From Kitasatospora aureofaciens (GTDB lineage Bacteria; Actinomycetota; Actinomycetes; Streptomycetales; Streptomycetaceae), in the NCBI RefSeq assembly GCF_001188955.3, contig NZ_JPRF03000032.1, positions 248,001 to 312,000 on the forward strand: 64,000 nucleotides of DNA, written 5' to 3'. The notes below the pieces were generated by a model, which was not told where the DNA came from, made no database searches, and saw only the letters and a program-made list of their open reading frames with translations. Below, in pieces: positions 52,957-64,000 of the stretch. Each line of letters begins with the position of its first letter. Position 1 is the stretch's first letter. The translations under genes were made by a program, and so were the position numbers.

Positions 52957-53013
52957 GGGATGAGTTTGTTGACCGTCGGGAGCCTGTCCACCCGTTTATC
53001 GCATGACGAAACG

Positions 53014-53592
53014 TCAAGGACGGTGGACGACGTCGAAGACCTGCTTCTGCAGGCCGTTGCCGTAGACCTCGTGCTCGACCAGCTTCAGCTTCTGGGCGTC
53101 CTTGTCCGTGGTGCTGAACAGGCGCTTGCCGGCGCCGAGCAGTAGGGGGTAGACGAGCAAGTGGTAGCGGTCGATCAGGTCGGCGTCCGAGAGGCTGTGG
53201 TTCAGGGCGGCGCTGCCGTGGAGGATGATCGGACCGCCCTCGGTCTCCTTCAGGGCGGCGACCTGGTCGACCGAGCGCAGGATGGTGGTCTCACCCCAGT
53301 TCGGGACCAGGTCGTCCTCGGTGAGGGTGGTGGAGACGACGTACTTCGGCATCGTCCGGTAGCGGGCGAACTCCGCCATGTCCGGCCACACCGGACTGAA
53401 CGCCTGGTAGCTGACCCGGCCCATCAGCATGGCGGTGGCCTCCTCCTGCTCCCGCCCCTTGATCTCGTACGCCTGGGGGAGGAACTCGACGTCCTTGAAG
53501 GTCCAACCGGAGTTCCGGTAGCCGGGTTCGCCGCCGGGGGCCTCGACGACGCCGTCGAGAGAGACGAAGGCGGTGCTGATCAGGGTGCGCAT
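53014..53592 (-). CDS. RibD C-terminal / DHFR-like reductase
   Basis: 192 residues: dihydrofolate-reductase fold with MRTLISTAFVSLDGVVEAPGG, MLMGRVSYQAF, KYVVSTTL, and the NADPH loop ILHGSAALNHSL near YPLLLGAGKRLF. These YyaP/YwjB-like proteins reduce unknown substrates and are common in streptomycetes. Faces the same way as DinB. ATG start. Confidence 0.9.
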   Translation of the reverse strand: MRTLISTAFVSLDGVVEAPGGEPGYRNSGWTFKDVEFLPQAYEIKGREQEEATAMLMGRVSYQAFSPVWPDMAEFARYRTMPKYVVSTTLTEDDLVPNWGETTILRSVDQVAALKETEGGPIILHGSAALNHSLSDADLIDRYHLLVYPLLLGAGKRLFSTTDKDAQKLKLVEHEVYGNGLQKQVFDVVHRP

Positions 53593-53693
53593 GGGTGGTT
53601 CCTCGGTTCTCGTGGCTCTGAGTCAGGTGTGGCTCTGGCTTTGGATCTGGATCTGGTCTGTGCCTGGGTCTGGGGCGGTCGGATGTGGGTCCG

Positions 53694-54150
53694 TCAGGCG
53701 GCCGGGGCGGCGGCGAAGACGGGGACGGCGGTGCGCCTGGGGAAGCGGGTGAGGTACTCGCGGAGGGTGTGCAGGTGGAAGGGCCAGCCGCGGCGCAGCG
53801 CGTCGTACTCATCCTGCCAGTCGTCGCCGAGCAGGCCGCTGTGGACGACACGGAGTACGGTGCTGCCGCCGTCCTGTCCCTCGATCAGGTACTCGAAGGC
53901 CATGAACCGGCCGTCCTCGGCGGCGGTCGTGCGGGTGGCCAGTCGCCTGCCGGGCTCGTAGGCGGTGATGACGGCCTCCTCGCGGTGGCCGCCGGTCTCC
54001 ATGGTGGCGGTCCCGCCCTCGCGCGGGTCGAGTTCGTTGCGCCCCATGAACCAGGAGCCGATGCCTGGCTCGGGCGATCACCTCCCAGACCTGCTCCGGG
54101 CTCGCCGGCCTGTCGGCAGCTCGGTCGGCCGAGGGCTGTCGCGCGTTCGA
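53694..54150 (-). pseudogene. SRPBCC/AHSA1-family gene with a frameshift
   Basis: Two frames together make one SRPBCC domain. An upstream frame reads SADRAADRPASPEQVWEVIA and shifts by one base at about 54068 to GIGSWFMGRNELDPREGG, continuing to 53694 (VITAYEPGRRLATRTTAA, TVLRVVHSGLL). Family members have these joined (PEQVWEVIA..GIGSWFMG). No start codon precedes the first part. The intact stretch 53694-54047 (117 residues from ATG 54047) lacks the first strand and helix, so it is probably non-functional unless the shift is a sequencing error. Confidence 0.7.
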
Positions 54151-54206
54151 CGCACCCGCTACGGAGCGTAACGGGGTGGAGGCGCTGCGCCGGACTTGAA
54201 TCTTTG

Positions 54207-54220
54207 CGAACGGATGTTCG
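54207..54220 (+). promoter_or_regulatory. LexA-binding SOS box of the mutasome
   Basis: CGAAC-GGAT-GTTCG followed by A, matching the actinobacterial SOS box TCGAAC-N4-GTTCGA at all but one base, 12 bp upstream of the ImuA-like GTG. It implies DNA-damage induction of the three genes below. Confidence 0.85.
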
Positions 54221-54231
54221 ATCCTGGGGCT

Positions 54232-55011
54232 GTGCCCGTTTTCGAATCTGTTTTCGAATCTGCCGCTGAGCAGCCCGAACGCCCCGCGCTTCGGCCGGTG
54301 GCGCTGACGGCTGCCGTGCCCGAGGACGGGCAGGCGGCGGCGAGGCGCGGGCTGGTGCCGGTGGTACCCGCGTTGCGGGAGGTGCTGCCGGACGGCGGAC
54401 TGCGGCGGGGGACGGCGGTGTCGGTGGCGGGCGGGGACGCCGGACTGCTGCTGGCCCTGGCCGCCGGGGTGCGGGAGACCGAGGGCGGCTGGGCGGCGGC
54501 CGTCGGGCTGCCGGACCTGGGGCTCGCCGCCGCAGAGGGGTACGGGCTGGACCTGCGCCGCCTGCTGGTCGCGGACGACCCGGGGGCGCACTGGCCCGAG
54601 GTGGTGTCGGTGCTGGCCGGCGCGGTCGAACTGATCATGCTGCGCCCGGACGGGCCGGTGCCCCCGAAGCTGGCCACCCGGCTGGCCGCCGTGCTGCGGC
54701 GCAGCGGCTGCGTGCTGCTGGTGGCCGGGCCGTGGCCGGGCGCGGTGCTGCGGCTGGGGGTGCGGTCCGGGCGCTGGTTCGGGCTGGGGGACGGCTACGG
54801 GCAGCTCACCGGGCGGCAGGTGGAGGTGGTGGCCGAGGGACGCGGTTCGGCGGTGCGCGGCCGGACGGCCCGGCTCTGGCTGCCGGACGAGCACGGCGCG
54901 GTGCGCCCGGTCCAGCAGCATCCGGTTCAGCATCGCCCGGTCCGGGAACAGCCGCAGCCCGTGGCCGGCCCCGTGGAACCGGCGGCACCACTCGTGGCGG
55001 CGGTGGTCTGA
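54232..55011 (+). CDS. imuA: ImuA-like protein of the mutasome
   Basis: 259 residues from GTG 54232 (TGGGG upstream); upstream starts lie inside the SOS box. RecA-like core is suggested by VSVAGGDAGLLLALAAG, where the Walker A Lys is missing, and by ELIMLRPDGPVPPKLATRL and LLVAGPWPGAVLRLG. The Gln/Pro-rich tail is low complexity. First gene of ImuA-ImuB-DnaE2, which makes damage-induced mutations in many bacteria. Its stop is 1 bp before the next ATG. Identity rests mainly on context. Confidence 0.7.
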   Translation: MPVFESVFESAAEQPERPALRPVALTAAVPEDGQAAARRGLVPVVPALREVLPDGGLRRGTAVSVAGGDAGLLLALAAGVRETEGGWAAAVGLPDLGLAAAEGYGLDLRRLLVADDPGAHWPEVVSVLAGAVELIMLRPDGPVPPKLATRLAAVLRRSGCVLLVAGPWPGAVLRLGVRSGRWFGLGDGYGQLTGRQVEVVAEGRGSAVRGRTARLWLPDEHGAVRPVQQHPVQHRPVREQPQPVAGPVEPAAPLVAAVV

Positions 55012-55012
55012 C

Positions 55013-56755
55013 ATGTCGACCACGCCGACCACGCCGACCACGCCAACCACATCGACGACTCCCGGCGACGGCAGGACGCCCAGGGTGCTGGTGGTCTGGT
55101 GCCCGGACTGGCCGGTGGTGGCCGTCACCGGCGACGACCCGGTGGCGGTGACCGAGGGCGGGCGGATCCTCGCCTGCTCGGCGGGCGCCCGGGCGGCCGG
55201 GGTGCGGCAGGGGCAGCGGCTCAAGCTGGCCCAGCGGCTCTGCCCGGAGCTGGAGCTGCGCGACCGCGACCCGGAGGCCGAGGCCCGCCGCTTCGAGCCG
55301 GTGGTCGCGGCGGTGGAGGCGTTCACGCCACGGGTGGAGGTGATCCGTCCGGGCCTGTGCGCCATCCCGGTGAAGGGTCCGGGCCGCTACTTCGGCGGCG
55401 AGGAGGCGCTGGCGGCGATGGTGGGCGCGGCGGTGACGGAAGCCCTCGAACGGCCCCCCGTCCCGGACGCCGTCCCCGGCGCAGTGACGGTGCCCGGGAC
55501 CGAAACCGCAAACGACCCCGACTCCGACCCCGACCCCACACCCCAACCCGAAGCCGGAGCCGAAACAGCCCCTCGAACCACCCCCCACGCCCAGATCGGC
55601 GTGGCCGACGGCCTGTTCGCCGCCGTCCTCGCCGCCCGCGCCGGGGTGCTGGTCCCCGCCGGCCGTACGGCGGAGTTCCTCGCCCCCTACCCGGTGGGCA
55701 CGCTGGGCGACGAGGCGCTGGCGGAACTGCTCGGGAGGCTCGGTCTGCCCACCGTCGGGGCCTTCGCCGCGCTGCCGCCCGAGGCCGTCGCGGACCGCTT
55801 CGGCCCGGCCGGGACGGTCGCGCACCGGCTGGCCCGGGGCCTGCAGCCGCGCCCGTTGGTGCCGCGCGACGAGGAGCCGGACCTCGCCGTCGAGCAGCGC
55901 TTCGACCCGCCGGAGCCGCTGGCCGAGCCGCTGGTGTTCGTCGCCCGCACGCTGGCCGAGCAGCTGCACCAGCGGCTGGCCGAAGCCGGGCTGACCTGCC
56001 GCCGGGTGGCCGTCGAGGTGGCCTGCGCGGACGGTCGGACGGCCTCGCGGCTGTGGCGGCACGAGGGCCGGCTGTCCGCGACGGCGTTGGCCGAGCGGGT
56101 CCGCTGGCAGCTCCAGGCCTGGCAGGGCATGGGTACCTTCACCGGCGACCGCGGTGACCGCGGTGACCGCGGCGGTCAGGCGGGTTTCACCTTGCTCCGC
56201 CTCGCCCCCGACGGGCTCTCCCCGGACCAGGGCCGCCAGCTCGCCCTGTGGGGTCAGGCCGTCGCGGACGACCGGGTGGAGCGCGCGGTGGCCCGGGTGC
56301 AGGCGGTGCTCGGGCACGCCGGGCTGCGCCGGATCGAGCCGGCCGGCGGGCGCGGCCCGGGCGAGCAGCAGGTCAGGGTGCCGTGGGGCGAACCGTACGA
56401 GGCGGCGGCCCCGGCCGAAGCGCCCTGGCCGGGGCGTCTGGCGGAGCGGTCGGCGGACCTCTGGCCGGCCGTTGTGCTGCGCGAGCCGGCTCCCGTACGG
56501 GTGCTGGACGAGGAGGGGCGGCCGGTCACGGTGGACGGCCGGGCGGGGGTGTCGGCCCGGCCGGCCCTGGTCGTGGTCCGGGGCCGGGAGGAGCGGGTGG
56601 CGGGCTGGACCGGGCCCTGGCCGGCGGTCGAGTACTGGTGGGACCAGTCGCTCGCCCGCCGCCGGGCGCGGTTCCAGATGGTGGTGGACGGCGGCCGGGC
56701 GCTGCTGCTCACCGTGGAGGGGGGTGCGTGGTACCTGGAGGCCGGTTACGACTAG
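55013..56755 (+). CDS. imuB: ImuB, catalytically inactive Y-family polymerase
   Basis: 580 residues. N-terminal Thr/Pro repeat (TTPTTPTTPTTST) from a GCC-ACC repeat, then a Y-family palm domain: RVLVVWCPDWPVVAV where active polymerases have DxD (DCDAFFASVE), so the metal-binding acids are missing, as in ImuB. Fingers/thumb region (TPRVEVIRPGLCAI), little-finger domain and a C-terminal tail follow. A low-complexity insert (DPDSDPDPTPQPEAG) lies at about 170. ImuB is a scaffold binding DnaE2, the beta clamp and ImuA. Follows imuA by 1 bp. Confidence 0.93.
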   Translation: MSTTPTTPTTPTTSTTPGDGRTPRVLVVWCPDWPVVAVTGDDPVAVTEGGRILACSAGARAAGVRQGQRLKLAQRLCPELELRDRDPEAEARRFEPVVAAVEAFTPRVEVIRPGLCAIPVKGPGRYFGGEEALAAMVGAAVTEALERPPVPDAVPGAVTVPGTETANDPDSDPDPTPQPEAGAETAPRTTPHAQIGVADGLFAAVLAARAGVLVPAGRTAEFLAPYPVGTLGDEALAELLGRLGLPTVGAFAALPPEAVADRFGPAGTVAHRLARGLQPRPLVPRDEEPDLAVEQRFDPPEPLAEPLVFVARTLAEQLHQRLAEAGLTCRRVAVEVACADGRTASRLWRHEGRLSATALAERVRWQLQAWQGMGTFTGDRGDRGDRGGQAGFTLLRLAPDGLSPDQGRQLALWGQAVADDRVERAVARVQAVLGHAGLRRIEPAGGRGPGEQQVRVPWGEPYEAAAPAEAPWPGRLAERSADLWPAVVLREPAPVRVLDEEGRPVTVDGRAGVSARPALVVVRGREERVAGWTGPWPAVEYWWDQSLARRRARFQMVVDGGRALLLTVEGGAWYLEAGYD

Positions 56756-56870
56756 CGGCCGGCCAAGCGACCGGCTGCGGCCGAGGACCCGCGGCCCGAG
56801 GACCAGCGGCCCGAGGGCCCGCAGCAGCAGGGGGGCAGGACGAGCACGAGAACGACGAAGGCAACCCCCG

Positions 56871-60176
<3,306 letters not shown>

Positions 60177-60196
60177 GCCCTGGGCCCTCCCGCGAC

Positions 60197-60754
60197 TCAG
60201 TCGGGGTAGCGCACGAGCGCGCTCAGATCCAGGTCGAAGTCGAACGGATCGGGAATGCGCATGCCGTCGCCGAACTTCCGGTCGTGCCGCACGTGGTAGC
60301 GGTCGCGGTTCGGTTCGGAGAACAGCGTGACCACCCCCTCCCGCGGATCGACGATCAGGTAGAGGGGGATGCCCATCACCGCGTAGTCGCGGAGCTTGTC
60401 CACCCAGTCGGTCCCCGGATTGGAAGGCGAGACCACCTCGACCGCGACGAGGGCCTCCTCGGCGAGCGTGGTGTTGCCTTCCCGGGCGAGGGAAGTGATC
60501 GGAAGGTAGGTCAGATCGGGGGTCCGCTCCTTCGTCACGTCGGGGGTGGTCAGCGCGCTGTTGCCGCTGAGCATGTAGCCGTCAGGGGCGTGGCGCTCGA
60601 ACTGCCGCTGGACGAGTCCGAGGTTCAACTGGTGAATGCTGGAAGGGGGCGCCTGCATGATCAGCGTGTCGCCGGACCATTCGACGCGGACGCCGTCGGG
60701 GGCCGTGCGCAGTACCTCCTCGACGTATTCGCGGTGCTGCTCGTAGAAGCTCAT
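60197..60754 (-). CDS. Uma2-family putative endonuclease
   Basis: 185 residues, PD-(D/E)xK fold of the Uma2/DUF820 family: RVEWSGDTLIMQAPPS, KERTPDLTYLP (Asp), ALVAVEVVSPSN (Glu) and DKLRDYAVMGIPLY (Lys/Arg). ATG start. Uma2 proteins are abundant in actinomycetes and cyanobacteria with mostly unknown function; no transposon ends are seen here. Confidence 0.88.
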   Translation of the reverse strand: MSFYEQHREYVEEVLRTAPDGVRVEWSGDTLIMQAPPSSIHQLNLGLVQRQFERHAPDGYMLSGNSALTTPDVTKERTPDLTYLPITSLAREGNTTLAEEALVAVEVVSPSNPGTDWVDKLRDYAVMGIPLYLIVDPREGVVTLFSEPNRDRYHVRHDRKFGDGMRIPDPFDFDLDLSALVRYPD

Positions 60755-60819
60755 GGCGCCTCCTCCGGTCTGTGCGTTCGGCCGACTCGAAGTCTATGCA
60801 CAGACCCGCCCCGGGCCGT

Positions 60820-61644
60820 TCAGGCGCCGGAGGCCGCCGCCCGGCCCTTGCCGGGGGGCCCGGCGAAGGTCTGGGCGATCGGCAGCCAGGCGGTGGCGAC
60901 CGGGCCGGTGGCGGTGAGGGCCAGATCGTCGCGGTGGCGGCGCTGGGTGACCAGCAGGCAGAAGTCCAGGGCCGGGCCGGTCACCACGTCCGCCGCGTCC
61001 GCCGGGCCGAAGGCCCAGGTGCTGCCGTCGGGTGCGGTCAGTTCGAGCCGCACCGGGTGCTCCGGCGCGGGCAGCCCGTGGGCCGCGAACGCGAAGCCCA
61101 GGGTGCGCAGGCCCAGGTGGGCGATGTGCCGCAGCCGGGCGGTGGGTTCCCGGGTCACGCCGAGCGCGTCCGCGACGTCCTGGCCGTGCGCCCAGGTCTC
61201 CATCAGCCGGGCGGTCGCCATCGAGGCGGGCTTCATCGGCGGGCCGAACCAGGGCAGCCGGGCGTCGGCGGGGGCGGCGGCCAGGGCGTCCTGCACCTCG
61301 GCCCGGCCGGTCCGCCAGCGGGCGAGCAGGGCGGCGGGGGCGGCGGCCGCGCCCTCCCGGGCGCCCTCCTCGACCGGGTCGGCCCCGGTGGCCAGCAGGG
61401 CGGTGAAGCTGCCGCCGAGCGACGCGGTGAAGCCCTCCGGGTCCCGGGCGGCCAGTGCCGTCCAGTCGTCGGTCCAGGCCAGGTGGGCGATCTGGTGTGC
61501 GACCGTCCAGCCCTCGGCCGGGGTGGGCCCGGCCCAGCCGTCGGCCGGCAACCCGGCCACCAGCGCGTCCAGGACGGCGCTCTCGGCCCGCAGGTCGGCC
61601 AGCAGGCCGTGCAGGACGTCGCCCGCGGCGTTCGGGTCGGTCAT
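60820..61644 (-). CDS. DinB/MDMPI-fold metal-binding protein (TIGR03084-like)
   Basis: 274 residues. N-terminal helical bundle resembling mycothiol-dependent maleylpyruvate isomerase: GWTVAHQIAHLAWTDDWTAL and ARLMETWAHGQDVADAL supply His/Glu/Asp metal ligands. A C-terminal domain (about 175-270, VRLELTAPDGSTWAFGPADA) is sterol-carrier-like. Likely a mycothiol-linked transferase of unknown substrate, as expected in actinomycetes. ATG start. Confidence 0.87.
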   Translation of the reverse strand: MTDPNAAGDVLHGLLADLRAESAVLDALVAGLPADGWAGPTPAEGWTVAHQIAHLAWTDDWTALAARDPEGFTASLGGSFTALLATGADPVEEGAREGAAAAPAALLARWRTGRAEVQDALAAAPADARLPWFGPPMKPASMATARLMETWAHGQDVADALGVTREPTARLRHIAHLGLRTLGFAFAAHGLPAPEHPVRLELTAPDGSTWAFGPADAADVVTGPALDFCLLVTQRRHRDDLALTATGPVATAWLPIAQTFAGPPGKGRAAASGA

Positions 61645-61780
61645 CGGCTTCCCCTCGGTTCAAGGCAGTCGCTACCCGTCGGTAGCCCCGCCGCCGCACC
61701 CTACGCCCGGCCCGGCGCCGGTGCCCGCCACTCCACGAAACAGGCACGTCAGGACTCTCGCCACCGGCCCCACCGCATGT

Positions 61781-61786
61781 GACAAT
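61781..61786 (+). promoter_or_regulatory. possible -10 box, leaderless start of the GAF-LuxR gene
   Basis: GACAAT is followed by 6 nt and ATG (61793). Geometry fits a leaderless transcript; the -35 is not clear. Confidence 0.3.
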
Positions 61787-61859
61787 TCCGCGATGACGGG
61801 CCCTGAGGCTGCGGACACCCTCACCGCTGCGCGAACCGACGACCCCGAACTCGCCGTGC

Positions 61860-62615
61860 GTGCGGCCGAGCTGGTTCGCGACGCCGTGCTCGGCGCTCGC
61901 CCGCCGGGTGGTGGCCGAGTGCGGCGCCGACGTCGGCCTGGTCGGCGTGCCCGAGCCGCTGCCCGGGAGCCGTCCCGGCAGCGAGGGCATGGTGCTGCGC
62001 CACTGGGCCGGCACCCGGGCGGACCTGCTGCACGACGTGCCGGTGCCGGCCGGCCTGGGCCTCGGCGGTCGGGCGCTCGCCGAGCGCGCGCCCACCTGGG
62101 TGCCGGACTACCGGGCGGCGACGACCATTTCGCACCACTACGACGCGGCCGTGGCCGCCGAGGACCTGTACGCGATGCTCACCGTCCCGCTGATGGACGG
62201 CGGTACCGTGCACGGCGTGGTGTACGCCTCGCTGCGCACCGTCGTGCCGTTCGGGGACGTCCGGATCTGCGCCGTCGGCAAGCTGGCAGCGGCGGCCACC
62301 CGGGCGCTCGCCGGAGCTGCGGCCTGGAGCCGGGAGGAGCCCCGGCCGGAGAGGCCCCGATGGGAGAGGCCCCGGCCGGAGAGGCCCCGATCGCAGGTGC
62401 CCCGACCGACCGCCCCCGTACCGCCGTTGACCCGGCGCGAGCACGAGGTGCTGCGCTGGGCGGCGACCGGCCGGACCAATCCGGAGATCGCCGCCCAACT
62501 GGGCCTCACCTGCAACACCGTGACCGGCTACCTGAAGTCCGCGATGCACAAGCTCGGCGTCCGGAACCGCACCGAACTCGCCCTCACCGCGAAGGAGTCC
62601 GGCCTGGTCAGTTGA
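61860..62615 (+). CDS. LuxR-type regulator with GAF domain, 5' end frameshifted
   Basis: 251 residues from GTG 61860: GAF-like sensor (about 13-150: RRVVAECGADVGLVGV, YAMLTVPLMDGGTVHGVVYA) and a LuxR HTH (about 190-248: LTRREHEVLRWAATGRTN). A Pro/Arg-rich linker with repeated RPERPRWERPRPERP joins them. An ATG at 61793 opens another frame (MTGPEAADTLTAARTDDPEL... AAELVRDAVL) that would join the GAF part after a one-base shift at about 61894, suggesting the original start was there and a frameshift or sequencing error has broken it. The first about 15 residues as given are therefore doubtful. Converges with the acyl-CoA synthetase, overlapping by 8 bp. Confidence 0.75.
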   Translation: MRPSWFATPCSALARRVVAECGADVGLVGVPEPLPGSRPGSEGMVLRHWAGTRADLLHDVPVPAGLGLGGRALAERAPTWVPDYRAATTISHHYDAAVAAEDLYAMLTVPLMDGGTVHGVVYASLRTVVPFGDVRICAVGKLAAAATRALAGAAAWSREEPRPERPRWERPRPERPRSQVPRPTAPVPPLTRREHEVLRWAATGRTNPEIAAQLGLTCNTVTGYLKSAMHKLGVRNRTELALTAKESGLVS

Positions 62616-64000
62616 CCTGGCGCTCCCGTCCGCTCCAGTACGGCTCGCGCAGCCGGAACTTCTGCAGCTTCCCGGTGGCCGTCCGAGGCAGTGCGTCCCG
62701 GAACTCCACCGAGGTCGGCGACTTGTAGCCGGCCAGCCGCTGCTTGCAGTGGGCGATCAACTCCGCCTCGGTGACGGTCCCCTGGCCGTCCCGGAGCACC
62801 ACCAGCGCCTTGACCGTCTCGCCCCACTTCTCGTGCGGCACCCCGATCACCGCTGCCTCGGCCACCGCCGGGTGGCCGTACAGGCAGTCCTCCACCTCGA
62901 TCGAGGAGACGTTCTCCCCGCCGCTGATGATGACGTCCTTCTTCCGGTCGGAGATGGTGAGTTGGCCGTCGGTGAGGGTGCCGCCGTCGCCGGTGTGGAA
63001 CCAGTCGTCCCGCAGCGCCTCGGCGGTGGCCTCCGGCTGGCGCCAGTAGCCGTCCAGGACGGTGTTGGAGCGCACCAGCACCTCGCCGGACGCGTCGACC
63101 CGCAGTTGGGTGCCCAGCGCGGGGGCGCCGGCCTGCACCAGCTTCTCGGCCCGCTCGGCGGCCGGCAGGGCGTCCCACTCGGCGCGCGAGCGGTTGACGG
63201 TGACGATCGGGGCGGTCTCGGTCAGGCCGTAGAGCTGCATGAACTCCCAGCCCAGCTGCTCCTCGACCTGCTGAACCACCGAGGTGGGCGGCGGCGCGCC
63301 GGCCACGATCATCCGCACCCGGTCCCGGCCGGGCACCGGGCCGTCCCAGTCGGCGGCCGCGTCCAGCACCATCTGCACCACGGCGGGCGCGCCGGACAGG
63401 AAGGTCACCCCGTGCCGCTCGACCCGGCGCAGGATCTCCGCGCCGTCCACCTTGCGCAGCACGATGTGCCGGGCGCCGAGCCCGGTGATCGCGAACGGCA
63501 GGCCCCAGCCGTTGGCGTGGAACATCGGCAGGGTGTGCAGGTACACGTCCCGGTCGCTCGCGCCGTAGTGCAGGCCCATCAGCGTCGCGTTCAGCCAGGC
63601 GTTGCGGTGGGTGATCTGAACGCCCTTGGGGCGGGCGGTGGTTCCGCTGGTGTAATTGATGGTGGCGGTGTCGTTCTCGGAGATCGCGTACCGGCGGGGC
63701 GCGTTGTCGAAGTCGTACAGCAGGGCGTCGCTGTCCGCGCCGATCACGAACTTGTGCTCGGCCACCACCCCGTCGAGCGCGTCGGCGAGTTCGGGATCGA
63801 CCAGCAGGACGGAGGCGCCGCTCTGCTCGACGATGTACGCGACCTCCTCGGCCCGCAGCCGGAAGTTGACCGGCACCAGCACCCGGCCGTACCCGCTCAC
63901 CCCGAAGAAGGAGGTGAGCAGCCGGGCGGAGTTGTGCGACACGATCGCGACCCGCTCTCCCGGCCCGACGCCGAGCCGGTCCAGCCCGGTCGCCTGGGCC
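62608..64000 (-). CDS. acyl-CoA synthetase (AMP-forming), N-terminus beyond window
   Basis: 464 codons visible; the gene is cut at its 5' end by the right edge of the window. Adenylating fold: YTSGTTARPKGVQ (A3), APPPTSVV, QLYGLTETAPIV (A5), HTGDGGTL (A7), ISDRKKDVIISGGENVSS (A8) and TATGKLQKFRLRE (catalytic Lys, A10). Activates fatty or aryl acids to CoA esters; the GLTET and GGENVSS pattern fits medium/long-chain acyl-CoA ligases. Plausibly feeds the same acyl-CoA pool as the beta-oxidation operon, but they are 25 kb apart. Confidence 0.94.
   Translation of the reverse strand, partial: AQATGLDRLGVGPGERVAIVSHNSARLLTSFFGVSGYGRVLVPVNFRLRAEEVAYIVEQSGASVLLVDPELADALDGVVAEHKFVIGADSDALLYDFDNAPRRYAISENDTATINYTSGTTARPKGVQITHRNAWLNATLMGLHYGASDRDVYLHTLPMFHANGWGLPFAITGLGARHIVLRKVDGAEILRRVERHGVTFLSGAPAVVQMVLDAAADWDGPVPGRDRVRMIVAGAPPPTSVVQQVEEQLGWEFMQLYGLTETAPIVTVNRSRAEWDALPAAERAEKLVQAGAPALGTQLRVDASGEVLVRSNTVLDGYWRQPEATAEALRDDWFHTGDGGTLTDGQLTISDRKKDVIISGGENVSSIEVEDCLYGHPAVAEAAVIGVPHEKWGETVKALVVLRDGQGTVTEAELIAHCKQRLAGYKSPTSVEFRDALPRTATGKLQKFRLREPYWSGRERQVN

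Overview
The window is very GC-rich, with GTG and TTG starts, TAG-type -10 boxes and gene families typical of Streptomyces or Kitasatospora. It looks like a stretch of actinomycete chromosome. I see no rRNA or tRNA gene, insertion sequence, integrase, prophage or CRISPR array. Genes run on both strands in short operons, and most intergenic gaps hold a hairpin terminator or a palindromic operator.

Layout. 1-6.0 kb: the end of a cytochrome P450, then a NarL-type two-component system divergent from a MacB-like ABC exporter. 6-9.6 kb: a stand-alone hemC, a VanZ-like protein, an ArsR-type repressor divergent from peptide deformylase across a double palindrome, and a membrane protein. 9.6-14.4 kb: a TIM-barrel protein and two TetR regulators with operators, one controlling an SDR that lacks the catalytic Tyr/Lys, followed by a zinc-knuckle/SDR fusion. 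14.4-18 kb: secreted proteins (I36 inhibitor, GH18 chitinase with a DasR-like site, choice-of-anchor protein) and an aldo/keto reductase remnant. 18-25.3 kb: GNAT, nitroreductase, two ABC-F proteins flanking a lipoprotein protease (the second ABC-F has a long structured leader with a mini-ORF), and a Pr6Pr membrane protein.

25.4-31.7 kb: a three-gene membrane protein/kinase/regulator operon, a GNAT, and a type VII-like operon whose large DUF6571-like gene is broken by two out-of-frame deletions. 32-38.8 kb: a four-gene beta-oxidation operon (CoA transferase/racemase, acyl-CoA dehydrogenase, thiolase, FadB-like fusion) beside a MerR regulator with a 29-bp palindrome. 39-46 kb: a 2-oxoglutarate oxygenase behind a 24-residue Cys-containing leader peptide, then a second two-component/ABC exporter module. 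46-50.7 kb: a TipA-like regulator with a 19-nt-spacer promoter, LysR/EamA divergent pair and an MFS exporter. 50.8-54.2 kb: tandem SUKH-4 protein, DinB, RibD-like reductase and a frameshifted SRPBCC gene. 54.2-60.2 kb: an SOS-box-controlled mutasome (ImuA-like, ImuB, DnaE2). 60.2-64 kb: Uma2, a DinB/MDMPI-fold protein, a GAF-LuxR regulator and the C-terminal part of an acyl-CoA synthetase.

Themes: stress and antibiotic response (two kinase/exporter modules, two ABC-F, TipA-like, VanZ, deformylase), damage-inducible mutagenesis, fatty-acid degradation and chitin response. All calls come from reading the sequence; family names come from recognised motifs and no database search was run.
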